Positions 1 to 10,109 are shown, counted from the stretch's first letter. The stretch is DNA of 64,000 nucleotides from Variovorax fucosicus (GCF_030316825.1 NZ_JASZYU010000005.1:324748-388747); one strand, 5' to 3'. Translations and numbers: made by a program. The notes: generated by a model from the sequence alone, not told the origin.

Positions 1-427
1 TTGCCAGCGCATGGGTGTTGAAGATGCCCGAGGTGTTGGGGCCAATGATGCGTACACCGTGCTTCTTCGCCTCGGCCACCATCCTGTCCTGCAGTGCCCG
101 GCCTTCCTCGCCGGCTTCCGCGAAGCCTCCGGCCAGCACCACGACACCCTTCACGCCCTTCGCGCCGCATTGGGCGATCACGTCGGGCAGCGTCTTGGCG
201 GGAGTGCAAATGAGCGCCAGGTCAACCTTGCCGGGGATCTGCGCCAGCGAGGGGTAGGCCACCCTGCCGAGGATGGAGGCCTCCTTGGGGTTGACCGGAT
301 AGATCGCGCCCTTGAAACCGTCTTCGACGAGCTTCTGGATCGAGCGGAAGCCGCGCTTGGTCTGGTCTTTCGAGGCGCCGATGACGGCAATCGAATCGGG
401 ATAGAAGATCGGATGCAATGCATTCAT
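1..427 (-). CDS. NDP-forming acyl-CoA synthetase, N-terminal CoA-binding part (cut by window edge)
   Basis: Read on the minus strand from an ATG at 427, this is an open frame that runs off the window edge, so only about 142 N-terminal residues are visible. It has a Rossmann-type nucleotide fold start (SIAVIGASKD), followed by YPVNPK, CTPAKTLPDVI and IIGPNTSG. These are typical of the CoA-binding domain of the succinyl-CoA ligase alpha / acetate-CoA ligase (ADP-forming) superfamily. The start lies 2 bases after the stop of the enoyl-CoA hydratase, so the two are probably co-transcribed and act on the same acid: CoA activation, then hydration. The substrate cannot be told from the fragment. Confidence 0.8.
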   Translation of the reverse strand, partial: MNALHPIFYPDSIAVIGASKDQTKRGFRSIQKLVEDGFKGAIYPVNPKEASILGRVAYPSLAQIPGKVDLALICTPAKTLPDVIAQCGAKGVKGVVVLAGGFAEAGEEGRALQDRMVAEAKKHGVRIIGPNTSGIFNTHALA

Positions 428-429
428 CT

Positions 430-1212
430 TCATTCCCCTTTGAACACCGGCGTGCGCTTCTCGGCGAAGGCATCGACGCCTTCCTGCCAATCCTTTGTCG
501 TGCCGACGAAGACCATGCCTTCGAGCTCGGCGCGCAGCGCGGCGTCCATCGTGCTTTCGGCGGCGAAGTTCAACTGCTCCTTGGCCAGTTGCATCGAGAA
601 GGGCGCCTTGGTGGCGACGCGCTTCGCGAACTCGCGTGCTGCGTCGAGGAAGCCGTCGTCCGGGAAGCTGCGGTTGGCTAATCCGATGCGCACCGCCTCT
701 TCGCCCTTGATGCGCTCGCCGAGAAACACCAGCTCGCGCGCCTTGGCCAGGCCCACCAGCCGAGGCAGCAGCACCGTGACGCCACCGCCGAGGAAGTTGC
801 CGATGCTGATCTCGGGCAGGCCGATCTGCGCGCTCTCGGCCATCAGCAGGAAGTCGGATGCGATCGCGAGCTCGGCGCCGGCGCCCAGCGCATAGCCGTT
901 GACGGCCGCGACCACCGGCCGCTTCAGCTGCATGAGCCGCTTGCAGACGGTCTGCTCGCCCTGCAGGTACTGGCGGCGGTCGAAGGCCGTGCGGCCGGCC
1001 TTGTGTTCTTTCAGGTCGGCGCCCACGCAAAAGGCACGGCCTTCGCCGGTCAGCAGCACGACGCGTGCATCCTTGTCGGCTTCCGCCTCGCCGAGCGCTG
1101 CGTCGAGTTCGTCATAAAGCTGCTGCGTCACCGCGTTCATGCGGTGCGGTCGGTTGAGCCGGATTTCGGCGACACCGTTCTGCAGGGAATAGAGAATCGT
1201 CTCGTAGCTCAT
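430..1212 (-). CDS. Enoyl-CoA hydratase/isomerase family protein
   Basis: 260-residue crotonase-fold protein that would hydrate or isomerise an enoyl-CoA in the cytoplasm. Oxyanion-hole segments are visible at FCVGADLKEH (about residue 65) and NGYALGAGAELAIASD (about 105-120), followed by LPEISIGNFLGGG. I place the start at 1212 rather than at the upstream in-frame ATG at 1284, because MSYETILYS begins there and an AAGGAG-type ribosome site sits just before it. It is followed after 2 bases by the acyl-CoA synthetase fragment, pointing to a small beta-oxidation-like operon. The substrate is unknown; crotonases are hard to assign by sequence. Confidence 0.85.
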   Translation of the reverse strand: MSYETILYSLQNGVAEIRLNRPHRMNAVTQQLYDELDAALGEAEADKDARVVLLTGEGRAFCVGADLKEHKAGRTAFDRRQYLQGEQTVCKRLMQLKRPVVAAVNGYALGAGAELAIASDFLLMAESAQIGLPEISIGNFLGGGVTVLLPRLVGLAKARELVFLGERIKGEEAVRIGLANRSFPDDGFLDAAREFAKRVATKAPFSMQLAKEQLNFAAESTMDAALRAELEGMVFVGTTKDWQEGVDAFAEKRTPVFKGE

Positions 1213-1293
1213 CGGGTCTCCTTGAATGTGGATCGATCGTCGTGCTTGAAAAAACGAGGGGCGCTCTGGCGGCGTCTGGGCCACAGGCCGGCG

Positions 1294-1815
1294 CTACTGA
1301 TGCGGCGGCGGGCTTCCCGGATGGAGGTGGATTAAAAAGTTGAGCGCGGCGCTTGGCAAGCTTTGGAAATCGAATCCCGCGGGCGTTTCCGACAGGATGT
1401 TCCGCACCTGTCGCACAGAGCTCGGGATGGCGACGCCGGAGACCTCGGCCAGCGCGAGGTACTGGTGCACGGTGCTCGTTTCGGGGGCCTGGCGGAAGCG
1501 CTCGATCTCGCGCATGAGCGTCTCGGCGCGGGAGCGTGCCGGCAGGGAATACGCCGCCGCGCGGAGCCAGGTGTCCCTCACGGTGCGCGCGCAGGCGGCG
1601 CTGGTGGCGGGCAGGTGCAGGCAGGCCGTCAGCGGCACGGTGCCGCCCGAGCGCCACCAGGCCGTAAAGCCCTTGTTCAGCCATTTCAGGATCTCCGGAT
1701 CGGCCTGCGGGTTGCTCAGGAAGCGCTGCAGCAGCACCGCGGGTGCCATCGCATGCCGACTGGCATGGGCCGGATCTGTCGAGTCGTGAAGCGAGTGAAC
1801 ACCGTTGTGGGGCAT
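1294..1815 (-). CDS. Hypothetical protein, 173 aa
   Basis: No family recognised. The frame has a balanced composition with several Trp and Phe residues (for example LKWLNKGFTAWWRSGG) and helix-rich segments, unlike the Arg/Ala-rich shadow frames opposite it, so I believe it is coded. I use the ATG at 1815, preceded by a GGGA-type site; a TTG at 1836 in the same frame is an alternative. No signal peptide or clear membrane segment. It lies about 80 bases upstream of the enoyl-CoA hydratase on the same strand and could head that transcript. Confidence 0.55.
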   Translation of the reverse strand: MPHNGVHSLHDSTDPAHASRHAMAPAVLLQRFLSNPQADPEILKWLNKGFTAWWRSGGTVPLTACLHLPATSAACARTVRDTWLRAAAYSLPARSRAETLMREIERFRQAPETSTVHQYLALAEVSGVAIPSSVRQVRNILSETPAGFDFQSLPSAALNFLIHLHPGSPPPHQ

Positions 1816-1849
1816 CTGGATTCCCGGGCTTTGCAAGAATGAATCATAT

Positions 1850-1883
1850 GTTGCTTAAAAACTAATTGAGCAACGTTTGTTGC
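1850..1883. promoter_or_regulatory. Candidate operator with three GTTGC/GCAAC half-sites
   Basis: An AT-rich stretch upstream of the minus-strand hypothetical gene holds GTTGC at 1850-1854, GCAAC at 1870-1874 and GTTGC at 1879-1883. The last two form a perfect 5-4-5 inverted repeat around GTTT. This kind of repeat in an otherwise GC-rich intergenic stretch suggests a regulator site for the operon 1-1815. The binding protein is not known. Confidence 0.35.
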
Positions 1884-1993
1884 AATATAGCCGGATGTGT
1901 GCCGCTTCGTCAAGTAAATGGAACGTATGTTCCGGAGGCGCGCGCGGATGCATGACGCAGCGGCCGGTGCCGGCTGGACGGGCGCGGACGCTG

Positions 1994-2914
1994 CTAGCTG
2001 GCGCTGCGGCGCGGCTTGTGGGCCGTAGCGGGGTGCGCATCCGGCCGCCGCGGCGTGCGCTTGTCGGACGCGTTCAGGTAGGCGCCCGAGTCGAACAGCC
2101 GCTGCTCGGCGCGGCCGATCTGTTCCGCCACCGTGTTGCCGCCGGCGGCCACCAGTAGTTCCAGCAGGGCTTCGGACACGGCGACGCCGGCGGCCACGGA
2201 GGGAAAGAAGGACGGGCTGTCTACCGCGAACAGCACGGTCTGATCCGCGGCCAGCGCCAGCGGCGAGGCGCTGCTGTCGGTGAGTGCGATGACGCGTGCG
2301 CCCGCGGATCGGGCTGCGTCGATCACCATCAATGCATCCCGCGAGTAGGGAGCGAAGCTGATGACCACCACCACGTCGCGCGCGTCGATGGGACGCAACT
2401 GGATCTCGATGCCGCCGTTCTGCCCGTCGATCATGTGAACCGTGTCGCGGAACAGGCGGTAGCCATAGAACAGGGCGTAGGCGATGGGCAGGCTGGCCCT
2501 GAAGCCAGCGATGTGGACGGCGCGCGCGGCCTTCAGCGACCTGGAGGTCTCATGCAATGCACGGGCGGACTGAGTTTCCGTGGCGGCGAGGTTCTGCTGC
2601 AGCATGCTGAACATCTCGCCGAGCAGGCCTGCATCCTGCCCCCGCACTGCAAGGCTTTTTGCGCGCTGCCCGTAGCGCTGCGAGTGCAGGCCGAGATCCT
2701 GTGCGAACGCCGTCTTCAGTTCCGGCCAGCCGGCATAGCCGAGCTGCTGCGCCAGCCGCACCAGCGTGGCCGGCTGCGCGCCCGCGCGCTCGGCCAGCGA
2801 GCGCATCGACGCGATTACCACATCGTTCGGATGATCCACCACGAAGCGGGCCGCCGCCTGCAGCTTGGGGCTGAGCGCGGGGAACTGCGCGAGGATCCGT
2901 TCTTGGGCCTGCAT
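1994..2914 (-). CDS. MurR/RpiR family transcriptional regulator
   Basis: 306-residue regulator. The N-terminal RpiR helix-turn-helix spans about residues 1-80 (IASMRSLAERAGAQPATLVR is the recognition part). A SIS sugar-isomerase-like domain follows at about 110-260 (VHIAGFRASLPIAYALF, VVVISFAPYSRDAL, VIALTDSSASPLA). SIS domains in this family usually sense phosphosugars, but many betaproteobacterial members control amino-acid or aromatic genes. The start at 2914 (MQAQERILAQF) is chosen over 2992 because the family begins close to the helix-turn-helix. It stands alone between two unrelated genes, so its target is unclear. The tail from about residue 285 is basic and looks disordered. Confidence 0.85.
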   Translation of the reverse strand: MQAQERILAQFPALSPKLQAAARFVVDHPNDVVIASMRSLAERAGAQPATLVRLAQQLGYAGWPELKTAFAQDLGLHSQRYGQRAKSLAVRGQDAGLLGEMFSMLQQNLAATETQSARALHETSRSLKAARAVHIAGFRASLPIAYALFYGYRLFRDTVHMIDGQNGGIEIQLRPIDARDVVVVISFAPYSRDALMVIDAARSAGARVIALTDSSASPLALAADQTVLFAVDSPSFFPSVAAGVAVSEALLELLVAAGGNTVAEQIGRAEQRLFDSGAYLNASDKRTPRRPDAHPATAHKPRRSAS

Positions 2915-3020
2915 GGGAGATGAAACACGTCGCGTCGGAAGGATCCGAATGCTACCTCGCCAGGTGCATCGGCCTGGTCTACCGCAGCGCAAATCTGACT
3001 TGCGCTGAGCGACGATCGTT

Positions 3021-3455
3021 CTAGTCCCGGGTGGCCCGCCGCTGGACGCACGCGATGTACGCCTCGCCGTCCGGCGGCCGGCCGGCGCGCTGGCTCTCCC
3101 ACATCATCCGTCCCAGGCATTCCATCGCCTCGTGGTGCGCTTCGAGCAGCGAATCGCGCCGCGCGGCCAGCAACTCGACGGCCTGGCGGATGCCGCGCGG
3201 CTGGTCGATCGAGCATTGCTCGCTGATCGACAGGTGCATCGACAAATGCAGGAACGGGTTCTCGCGGCCGTCCTGGCCGTCGTAGATGCGGGCCACGGCG
3301 GCATCGGCATCGGCCAGGTCGGCGTGGTATTCGGGGTGCTGGTCGATCCAGCCGGCGGCGATGGTTTCCAGCGCCTCCATCGGCAGGCCCTGGCGGCTCT
3401 TGGCGTAGACGCCGCAGAAGAAGCGGCGCACGTCCTCGGGAGAAGGATTGAACAT
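3021..3455 (-). CDS. DUF1841 family protein
   Basis: 144-residue protein matching the DUF1841 family known from beta- and gammaproteobacteria. It opens MFNPSPEDVRRFFCGVYAK and has the conserved ENPFLHLSMHLSISEQ segment in the middle. The function of the family is not established. No signal peptide or membrane helix. A longer in-frame ORF extends upstream to 4601, but that extension is only the mirror of the LacI-type gene on the other strand; the ATG at 3455 fits the family start. It is divergent from the LacI-type regulator. Confidence 0.85.
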   Translation of the reverse strand: MFNPSPEDVRRFFCGVYAKSRQGLPMEALETIAAGWIDQHPEYHADLADADAAVARIYDGQDGRENPFLHLSMHLSISEQCSIDQPRGIRQAVELLAARRDSLLEAHHEAMECLGRMMWESQRAGRPPDGEAYIACVQRRATRD

Positions 3456-3512
3456 GCGGCAAGCGTAGCACCGGGCCCGGCTCGCCGATAATCCGCCGGA
3501 GCGTCTCACGCA

Positions 3513-3527
3513 GACGTTAGCGTTACC
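3513..3527. promoter_or_regulatory. Candidate LacI-family operator upstream of the regulator gene
   Basis: GACGTTAGCGTTACC lies just upstream of the LacI-type gene. It shares the GTTAGCG core with the palindrome in front of the dehydratase gene at 4783-4796 when that one is read on the other strand. A LacI regulator repressing itself and its neighbour would use such paired sites. Confidence 0.4.
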
Positions 3528-3542
3528 ATCCGGAGTCCATTC

Positions 3543-4574
3543 TTGACCCAGCAAAACACGCCCGGCCGCAGCGCGCGCCGGGGCAGCGGCGGCATCACGC
3601 TGAGCGACGTGTCCAAGCTCGCGGGGGTGTCGGCCATCACCGTTTCGCGTGCGCTCAACACGCCCGATCTCGTGTCGCCTGAAACGCGCGAGAAGGTACG
3701 GCTCGCGGTCGAGCGCACCGGCTACGTGCCCAACCTGCTGGCCGGCGGACTCGCTTCCAACCGCAGCCGCCTTGTTGCCGCGCTGGTGCCGACCATCGCC
3801 GGGCCGGTGTTCCTCGAAACCATCCAGGCGCTGACCGAGGCGCTGGCCGACAAGGGCTACCAGCTCATGCTGGGCCAGAGCGGCTACAACAACTCGCGCG
3901 AAGACGCGCTGATCGACGCCATCGTGGGACGTCGCCCCGACGGTATCGTGCTGACCGGGATCATGCGCTCGGCCGAGGGCCGGCGCCGCCTGCTGGCCTC
4001 GGGGATTCCGGTGGTCGAAACCTGGGATCTGACGCCCACGCCGGTCGACATGTTGGTCGGCTTCTCGCACGAGAAAGCCGGCGTTGCAACGGCGCAATTC
4101 CTGCACCGCAAGGGCTACCGCCGGCCGGCCATCGTCACCGGCGACGACCACCGCGCCAACCTGCGGCGCGGCGGTTTCGAGCAGGCCTGGCGGGCGCTCG
4201 GCGGCGGCGCGGTGCCGGTGCACGCCGTGCCGGCGCCAACCACGCTGGGCAGCGGCCGTGCGGCGCTGTCCGAGTTGCTCGCGGCCGACCCGGCCACCGA
4301 CGTGGTGGCCTGCAGCTCCGATGCCCTGGCGCACGGCGTCATCACCGAAGCGCAGGCGCGCGGCCTGCGCGTGCCGCAGGACGTCGGCGTGATCGGCTTC
4401 GGCGATCTGGCCTTCGCCCGGCATGCGCATCCGGCCATCACCACCGTGCGCATCGACGGCACCGCCATCGGCCGCCAGGCCGCGCGCTTCATCGTCGACC
4501 GCGCCGAAGGGCGGCCGGTCGAGCACAAGGTGCTCGACCTCGGCTTCTCGCTCATCGAGCGCGAAAGCGCCTGA
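3543..4574 (+). CDS. LacI family transcriptional regulator
   Basis: 343-residue regulator. The N-terminal LacI helix-turn-helix is at about residues 18-65 (ITLSDVSKLAGVSAITVSRAL, with the family's YVPNLLAGGLAS hinge). A periplasmic-binding-protein-like effector domain fills the rest. The start is a TTG at 3543 with a GGAG site 10 bases upstream. It resembles the GntR-like branch of the LacI family, which senses sugar acids. It precedes, on the same strand, a sugar-acid dehydratase, a Bug receptor and an RraA-like aldolase, so it most likely represses that sugar-acid operon. Confidence 0.88.
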   Translation: MTQQNTPGRSARRGSGGITLSDVSKLAGVSAITVSRALNTPDLVSPETREKVRLAVERTGYVPNLLAGGLASNRSRLVAALVPTIAGPVFLETIQALTEALADKGYQLMLGQSGYNNSREDALIDAIVGRRPDGIVLTGIMRSAEGRRRLLASGIPVVETWDLTPTPVDMLVGFSHEKAGVATAQFLHRKGYRRPAIVTGDDHRANLRRGGFEQAWRALGGGAVPVHAVPAPTTLGSGRAALSELLAADPATDVVACSSDALAHGVITEAQARGLRVPQDVGVIGFGDLAFARHAHPAITTVRIDGTAIGRQAARFIVDRAEGRPVEHKVLDLGFSLIERESA

Positions 4575-4619
4575 GTAGGCTCGCCCCCAGGCTGCGCGCA
4601 CTGCGTGTCGCTTCTCCTT

Positions 4620-4660
4620 CCCCCTGCCGGGGGCAACACCGGCAGACCGGCGGAGCCGGT
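4620..4660. terminator. Two GC-rich hairpins after the LacI-type gene
   Basis: CCCCC (4620-4624) faces GGGGG (4629-4633) around a 4-base loop, and ACCGGC (4638-4643) pairs with GCCGGT (4655-4660). There is no T-tract, so Rho-independent termination is uncertain. The segment may instead be one of the GC-rich intergenic repeats common in Comamonadaceae. Confidence 0.35.
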
Positions 4661-4782
4661 TCTGCGGTGTTTCTGGGCTGGGCCGCGCGCGGAACCCGCC
4701 TTCCGATCTTGGACGGCCTTTCCATCTTGTAACGTGCTGGTTTCCCGGTTGACCGGGGTTGGGTCGGGCGCCTATGATTGAA

Positions 4783-4796
4783 TGACAGCGCTAACA
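4783..4796. promoter_or_regulatory. Candidate LacI-family operator upstream of the dehydratase
   Basis: TGACAGCGCTAACA is a near-palindrome centred on AGCGCT, the kind of centrally symmetric CG-containing site LacI-family repressors bind. It is 25 bases before the start of the IlvD/Edd gene and shares GTTAGCG with the site at 3513-3527. Confidence 0.5.
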
Positions 4797-4820
4797 TTCA
4801 AGGCGCCATCGAGACAAGCC

Positions 4821-6563
<1,743 letters not shown>

Positions 6564-6577
6564 CCCGGAGACAAACC

Positions 6578-7576
6578 ATGACTTCATTCACCGACCCCGA
6601 TCGCCGCGCCGTGCTGCGCGCCGGCGCAGCTTTGCTGCTGCCGACCCCGTTGCTCGCGATGGCGCAGGGCGACGCCTGGCCCGCCAGGCCCATCACCTAC
6701 GTCGTGCCCTTCACGCCCGGCGGCTCGACCGACGTGATCGGCCGGGTCATCGCGCAGAAACTCGGCGAGGCGCTGGGTCAGCCCGTCGTGGTCGACAACA
6801 AGCCGGGTGCCGCGGGTGCGGTCGGCGCGGGCTATGTCGCCAAGGCCAAGCCCGACGGGTACACGCTGTTCGGCGGCACCATCAGCACGCACGCGATCAA
6901 TGCGAGCCTCTACAAGAACCTGCCCTACGACCCGGTGAAGGACTTCGAGCCGATCTCGCTCGTGGCATTCCTGCCGAACGTGCTGATCGTCGACCCGGCG
7001 CTGGGCGTGAACTCGGTCGCCGACCTGATCGCGCTGCTGAAGAAAGACCCGGCGCGGCGCACCTTCGCGTCGTCCGGTGCCGGCACCTCGACCCACCTGG
7101 CCGGCGAGATGCTGGCCGACATGATCGGCATCAAGCTCACGCACATTCCGTACAAGGGCACGCCGCCCGCGATGCTCGACGTATCGTCGGGCCAGGTCAC
7201 TTTCATGTTCGACCAGGTCACGGCCGCACTGCCGCTGGTGCAGGCTGGCAAGCTCAAGCTGCTGGCCGTGACCACCGCGAAACGCATGGCGCTCGCGCCG
7301 CAGCTGCCGACGATGCAGGAGGCCGGTGTCCAGGGCTTCGAGATGGCGTCGTGGCAGGCGGTGTACGCGCCGAAGGGCCTGCCGGCGCCGATCGCGCAAA
7401 GGCTGTCAAAAGAGATCACGAAGATCCTCCAGACGCCCGAAGTGAAAGACAAGCTCACCAACCAGCTCGGCATGGACGTGGTGGGCGGCTCGCCGGCCGA
7501 CCTCGCCGCATTGATGCAGAAAGAGATCCCCCGCTGGGGCGAACTCGTCCGCAAGTCCGGCGCAAAGGCAGATTGA
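6578..7576 (+). CDS. Bug-type tripartite tricarboxylate transporter receptor (TctC family)
   Basis: 332-residue periplasmic binding protein. It has a twin-arginine-like start (DRRAVLRAGAALLL) with a hydrophobic signal stretch ending near AMAQGDAWPARP. The Bug hallmarks ITYVVPFTPGGSTDVIGR and VVVDNKPGAAGAVGA follow. Bug receptors capture carboxylates for TctAB permeases, which are not encoded here, so this is an orphan receptor as is common in Burkholderiales. It sits between the sugar-acid dehydratase and the RraA-like gene, so it probably captures the sugar acid or a related carboxylate. Confidence 0.9.
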   Translation: MTSFTDPDRRAVLRAGAALLLPTPLLAMAQGDAWPARPITYVVPFTPGGSTDVIGRVIAQKLGEALGQPVVVDNKPGAAGAVGAGYVAKAKPDGYTLFGGTISTHAINASLYKNLPYDPVKDFEPISLVAFLPNVLIVDPALGVNSVADLIALLKKDPARRTFASSGAGTSTHLAGEMLADMIGIKLTHIPYKGTPPAMLDVSSGQVTFMFDQVTAALPLVQAGKLKLLAVTTAKRMALAPQLPTMQEAGVQGFEMASWQAVYAPKGLPAPIAQRLSKEITKILQTPEVKDKLTNQLGMDVVGGSPADLAALMQKEIPRWGELVRKSGAKAD

Positions 7577-7580
7577 AAAC

Positions 7581-8312
7581 ATGACCCAAGGCAACTCCCC
7601 CCTTTCGAGCGAAGCGCGCGAACTGCTGCGCCATGTCAGCGTCGCCACGCTGTGCACACAGCTCTTCAAGCGCGGCTTTCGCAACGTCTACCTGCAGGGC
7701 GTCGGCCGGCTCACCAGCCCGAGCGGCGGCAACCTGGTCGGGCCGGCCTTCACCATGCGCAACATTCCGGCGCGCGAAGACCTGGACCAGATCAGCGCCT
7801 TCGACGACCCGAACCATCCGCAGCGCAAAGGCATCGAGAGCGTGCCCGAAGGCCATGTGCTGGTGATCGACTGCCGAGGCGAAACACGCGTGGCTTCGGG
7901 CGGCCAGATCCTCACGACGCGGCTCAAGGTGCGCGGCGCCGCGGGGCTGGTATCGGACGGGCCGGTGCGCGACAGCGGCCCGATCTCGCAGATGGACTTT
8001 CCGGTGTACTGCGCCGGCGGCAGCGCGCCGCTCAACCTGATCCACCATCACGCGATCGATCTCAACGTGCCGATCGGCTGCGGTGGCGTGCCGGTGTACC
8101 CGGGCGACGTGATCGTGGGCGACGACGAAGGCGTGGTGGTCATCCCGGCGCATTTGGCCGAAGAGGTCGCGCGCGACGCCACCGAGCAGGAAAAGATGGA
8201 AGCCTTCGTGCTCGAACGCATCGAGGGCGGCGCGAAGCTGGCCGGCACCTACCCGCCGAACGCAGACACCAAGGCGGCTTTCGAGGTGTGGCGCAAGGCC
8301 AGGGGGATCTGA
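7581..8312 (+). CDS. RraA-like protein (4-hydroxy-4-methyl-2-oxoglutarate aldolase family)
   Basis: 243-residue member of the RraA/HMG-aldolase fold. The conserved stretch GAAGLVSDGPVRD holds the Arg-Asp pair that binds substrate and metal in family aldolases. GGVPVYPGDVIVGDDEG forms the usual C-terminal half. The start follows the Bug receptor by 4 bases, so the two are translationally close. In a sugar-acid operon it could cleave a 2-keto-3-deoxy acid or decarboxylate oxaloacetate. A role as RNase E regulator is unlikely in this setting and at this length (E. coli RraA is about 160 residues). Confidence 0.82.
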   Translation: MTQGNSPLSSEARELLRHVSVATLCTQLFKRGFRNVYLQGVGRLTSPSGGNLVGPAFTMRNIPAREDLDQISAFDDPNHPQRKGIESVPEGHVLVIDCRGETRVASGGQILTTRLKVRGAAGLVSDGPVRDSGPISQMDFPVYCAGGSAPLNLIHHHAIDLNVPIGCGGVPVYPGDVIVGDDEGVVVIPAHLAEEVARDATEQEKMEAFVLERIEGGAKLAGTYPPNADTKAAFEVWRKARGI

Positions 8313-8399
8313 TCAGTGGGCCGAGGTCGCGGCAGGTGATTCCCGCCGTGACGGCCAGGCGGCTGGCTTCTAGACTCGGCGCACTCGCAAGGAGTCCCA

Positions 8400-8792
8400 A
8401 TGACGACCGTCCAACACATCCCCTCCGCCGGCACCTTCAAGACCCCGCCGCTCTCGGCGGCGGCCCGCATCGGCAATCTGCTCTTCGTGTCGGGCACGCC
8501 CGGCTACTACCCCGATGGGCGCATTGACGAAGGCGACTTCGGCGCGCAGTTCGACCAGGCCGTGGCCGCGCTGCGCGAGGTGCTGGTGCGCGGCGGCGCT
8601 TCGATGCGCTCGCTGGTCAAGGTGAACATGCTGCTCACCCGCGCCGAAGACGTGGCCGAGATGAACCGGCGCTATGCCGAGGCGTTCGGGCCGGCGCCGT
8701 ACCCGGCACGCACGACCTGCGTGGTGGCGGCGCTGCCCGATCCGCGCATGCTGCTCGAGATCGAGTGCGTGGCGGGCGTCGAAGCGACCTGA
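8400..8792 (+). CDS. RidA family protein (reactive enamine/imine deaminase)
   Basis: 130-residue Rid protein. The family pattern NLLFVSGTPG near residue 27, followed by the segment ending PYPARTTCVV, contains the substrate-binding Arg of active RidA. RidA proteins hydrolyse enamine/imine intermediates released by PLP enzymes or amino-acid catabolism. The start ATG at 8400 is preceded by AAGGAG. It follows the RraA-like gene by 87 bases on the same strand and may end that transcript or have its own promoter. Confidence 0.85.
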   Translation: MTTVQHIPSAGTFKTPPLSAAARIGNLLFVSGTPGYYPDGRIDEGDFGAQFDQAVAALREVLVRGGASMRSLVKVNMLLTRAEDVAEMNRRYAEAFGPAPYPARTTCVVAALPDPRMLLEIECVAGVEAT

Positions 8793-8807
8793 GGCGCGCC
8801 GGGCCCG

Positions 8808-9269
8808 CTAGCGACGCCGTTTTGTGCGGGCCGCCGCGCGCTTGGGCGGAAACCCCAGCGCCGCACGGGCCAGTGCATCGGCCGCGCCGTTGCGATGGCG
8901 CGGGATCCACGTCAGCGTCACGGCGTCGAACGACCGCAGCAACGCGCGCGCCTCATCGAACAGCGGCGCCAGGCGCTCGACTGGTTTGGCCGCCGCATCG
9001 CCGAGCTGCTCGACCAGGATGCTGTTGTCGGTGCAGGCGCGGACTGTCGTTGCACCGAGGGAGCGGGCCTCGCGCAGCGCAGCCATCAGCGCACGCAACT
9101 CAGCCTCGTTGTTGCAGCCGCGCTCGCTCGTGGCCTGCGACAACGTGTGCGTCGTGCCGTCGGGCGCGACGATGACCGCGCCGAGGCCCATGCGGCCCGG
9201 GTTCGGCATGGCGCTGCCGTCGCAATGGACGAGCCAGCTCTGCGCGCCGCCCGCGGCAAGAATGCCCAT
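8808..9269 (-). CDS. Ribonuclease HI family protein (RNase H-like)
   Basis: 153-residue RNase H-fold protein. Acidic residues expected for the active site are visible: D in VHCDGSAMPNPG, E in CNNEAELRALMAAL, D in ACTDNSILVEQL, and D in the terminal IPRHRNGAADALARA. It resembles the short RnhA-like proteins (reverse-transcriptase-like RNase H) found beside the main rnhA in proteobacteria. It would cut RNA in RNA-DNA hybrids. It starts 2 bases after the stop of the IclR regulator on the same strand, so they share a message, without an obvious functional link. The basic tail (KRAAARTKRRR) may bind nucleic acid. Confidence 0.8.
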   Translation of the reverse strand: MGILAAGGAQSWLVHCDGSAMPNPGRMGLGAVIVAPDGTTHTLSQATSERGCNNEAELRALMAALREARSLGATTVRACTDNSILVEQLGDAAAKPVERLAPLFDEARALLRSFDAVTLTWIPRHRNGAADALARAALGFPPKRAAARTKRRR

Positions 9270-9271
9270 CG

Positions 9272-10054
9272 TCAGGCGCGGCGCTTGAACAGCGCCGATG
9301 CACCGCTGGCCCGCGCCAGGTCGTCGGCCGTGGCCAGCAGCACCGGCCCGAGTGCCAGCATGCGCTCTTCCGACAGCCGCACCAGCGGGCCGGCGATCGT
9401 GATGACGCCGATCACTGCGCCGTTGTTGGCGCGCACCGGCGCCGCCATGGCCGTCATGGCCGGCGCGAACACTTCGTTGATCATGCTGAAGCCGCGCTTG
9501 CGTGCGGCGCGCAGGTAAGCCAGCAGCGCCTTGACCGTGGTCGGCGCCCGGGGGCCGAAGTCCTTCGGGTTGCCGAAGCCCTGGCGTGCAACCAGTTCCA
9601 GCGCCTGCTCGTCGGTCATGGTCGAGAGCCAGGCATGGCCGGCCGAACTGCACGAGAGATTGACGGACAGGCCCATGTCGGGGTCGTAGCGCAAACCCGT
9701 TCTGGCGCCCTGGGCCTTGGCCACGAAGGTCAGCTCGTCGCCATCGACCACCGCCAGCCGAACCAGTTCGCCCGACTGCGCGGCCAATGCGTCGAGCAGC
9801 GGCTGCGCCACGTCCACGATGCCGCTGTTACTCAGGAAGCTGAGCCCGAGCGACACCATCTTGATGGTGAGCATGTAGTCGCCATGGCTCTGATCCTGGC
9901 GCACATAGCCGCAGCGGATCAGCTCCGTCAGCAGACGGTGCGTGGCGCTCAGGGGCATGGCCAGGTCGGCCGCCACGGCCGACAGGGGCCGCCCTTCGGG
10001 GTGCAAGGCCAGATGCTCCATCACCTTGAAGCTTCTCTCGAGGATTGCGCTCAT
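9272..10054 (-). CDS. IclR family transcriptional regulator
   Basis: 260-residue regulator with an N-terminal winged helix (about residues 1-60, PLSAVAADLAMPLSATHRLL) and the IclR effector-binding domain (VNLSCSSAGHAWLSTM, PVRANNGAVIGVITIAG). The start at 10054 (MSAILERSFKVMEHL) is the usual IclR opening; the upstream in-frame extension crosses the promoter region. It is divergent from a DctP receptor and dehydroquinase, with an IclR-type box between them at 10118-10132, so it likely controls both directions. Confidence 0.88.
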   Translation of the reverse strand: MSAILERSFKVMEHLALHPEGRPLSAVAADLAMPLSATHRLLTELIRCGYVRQDQSHGDYMLTIKMVSLGLSFLSNSGIVDVAQPLLDALAAQSGELVRLAVVDGDELTFVAKAQGARTGLRYDPDMGLSVNLSCSSAGHAWLSTMTDEQALELVARQGFGNPKDFGPRAPTTVKALLAYLRAARKRGFSMINEVFAPAMTAMAAPVRANNGAVIGVITIAGPLVRLSEERMLALGPVLLATADDLARASGASALFKRRA

Positions 10055-10109
10055 TTCTTTCAGTCCGGAACCGTTGCCAGGTCTCACTGTAATGGATTTG
10101 GCCAAGTGT

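Noticed and set aside
1340..1842. Plus-strand frames of 149 and 159 codons opposite the hypothetical gene
   Set aside because: Arg/Ala/Ser- or Gly/Arg-rich composition typical of shadows; the minus-strand frame has a more natural amino-acid mix.
7581..8312. RraA as RNase E inhibitor
   Set aside because: The length and the metabolic operon context fit the HMG-aldolase-like branch instead.
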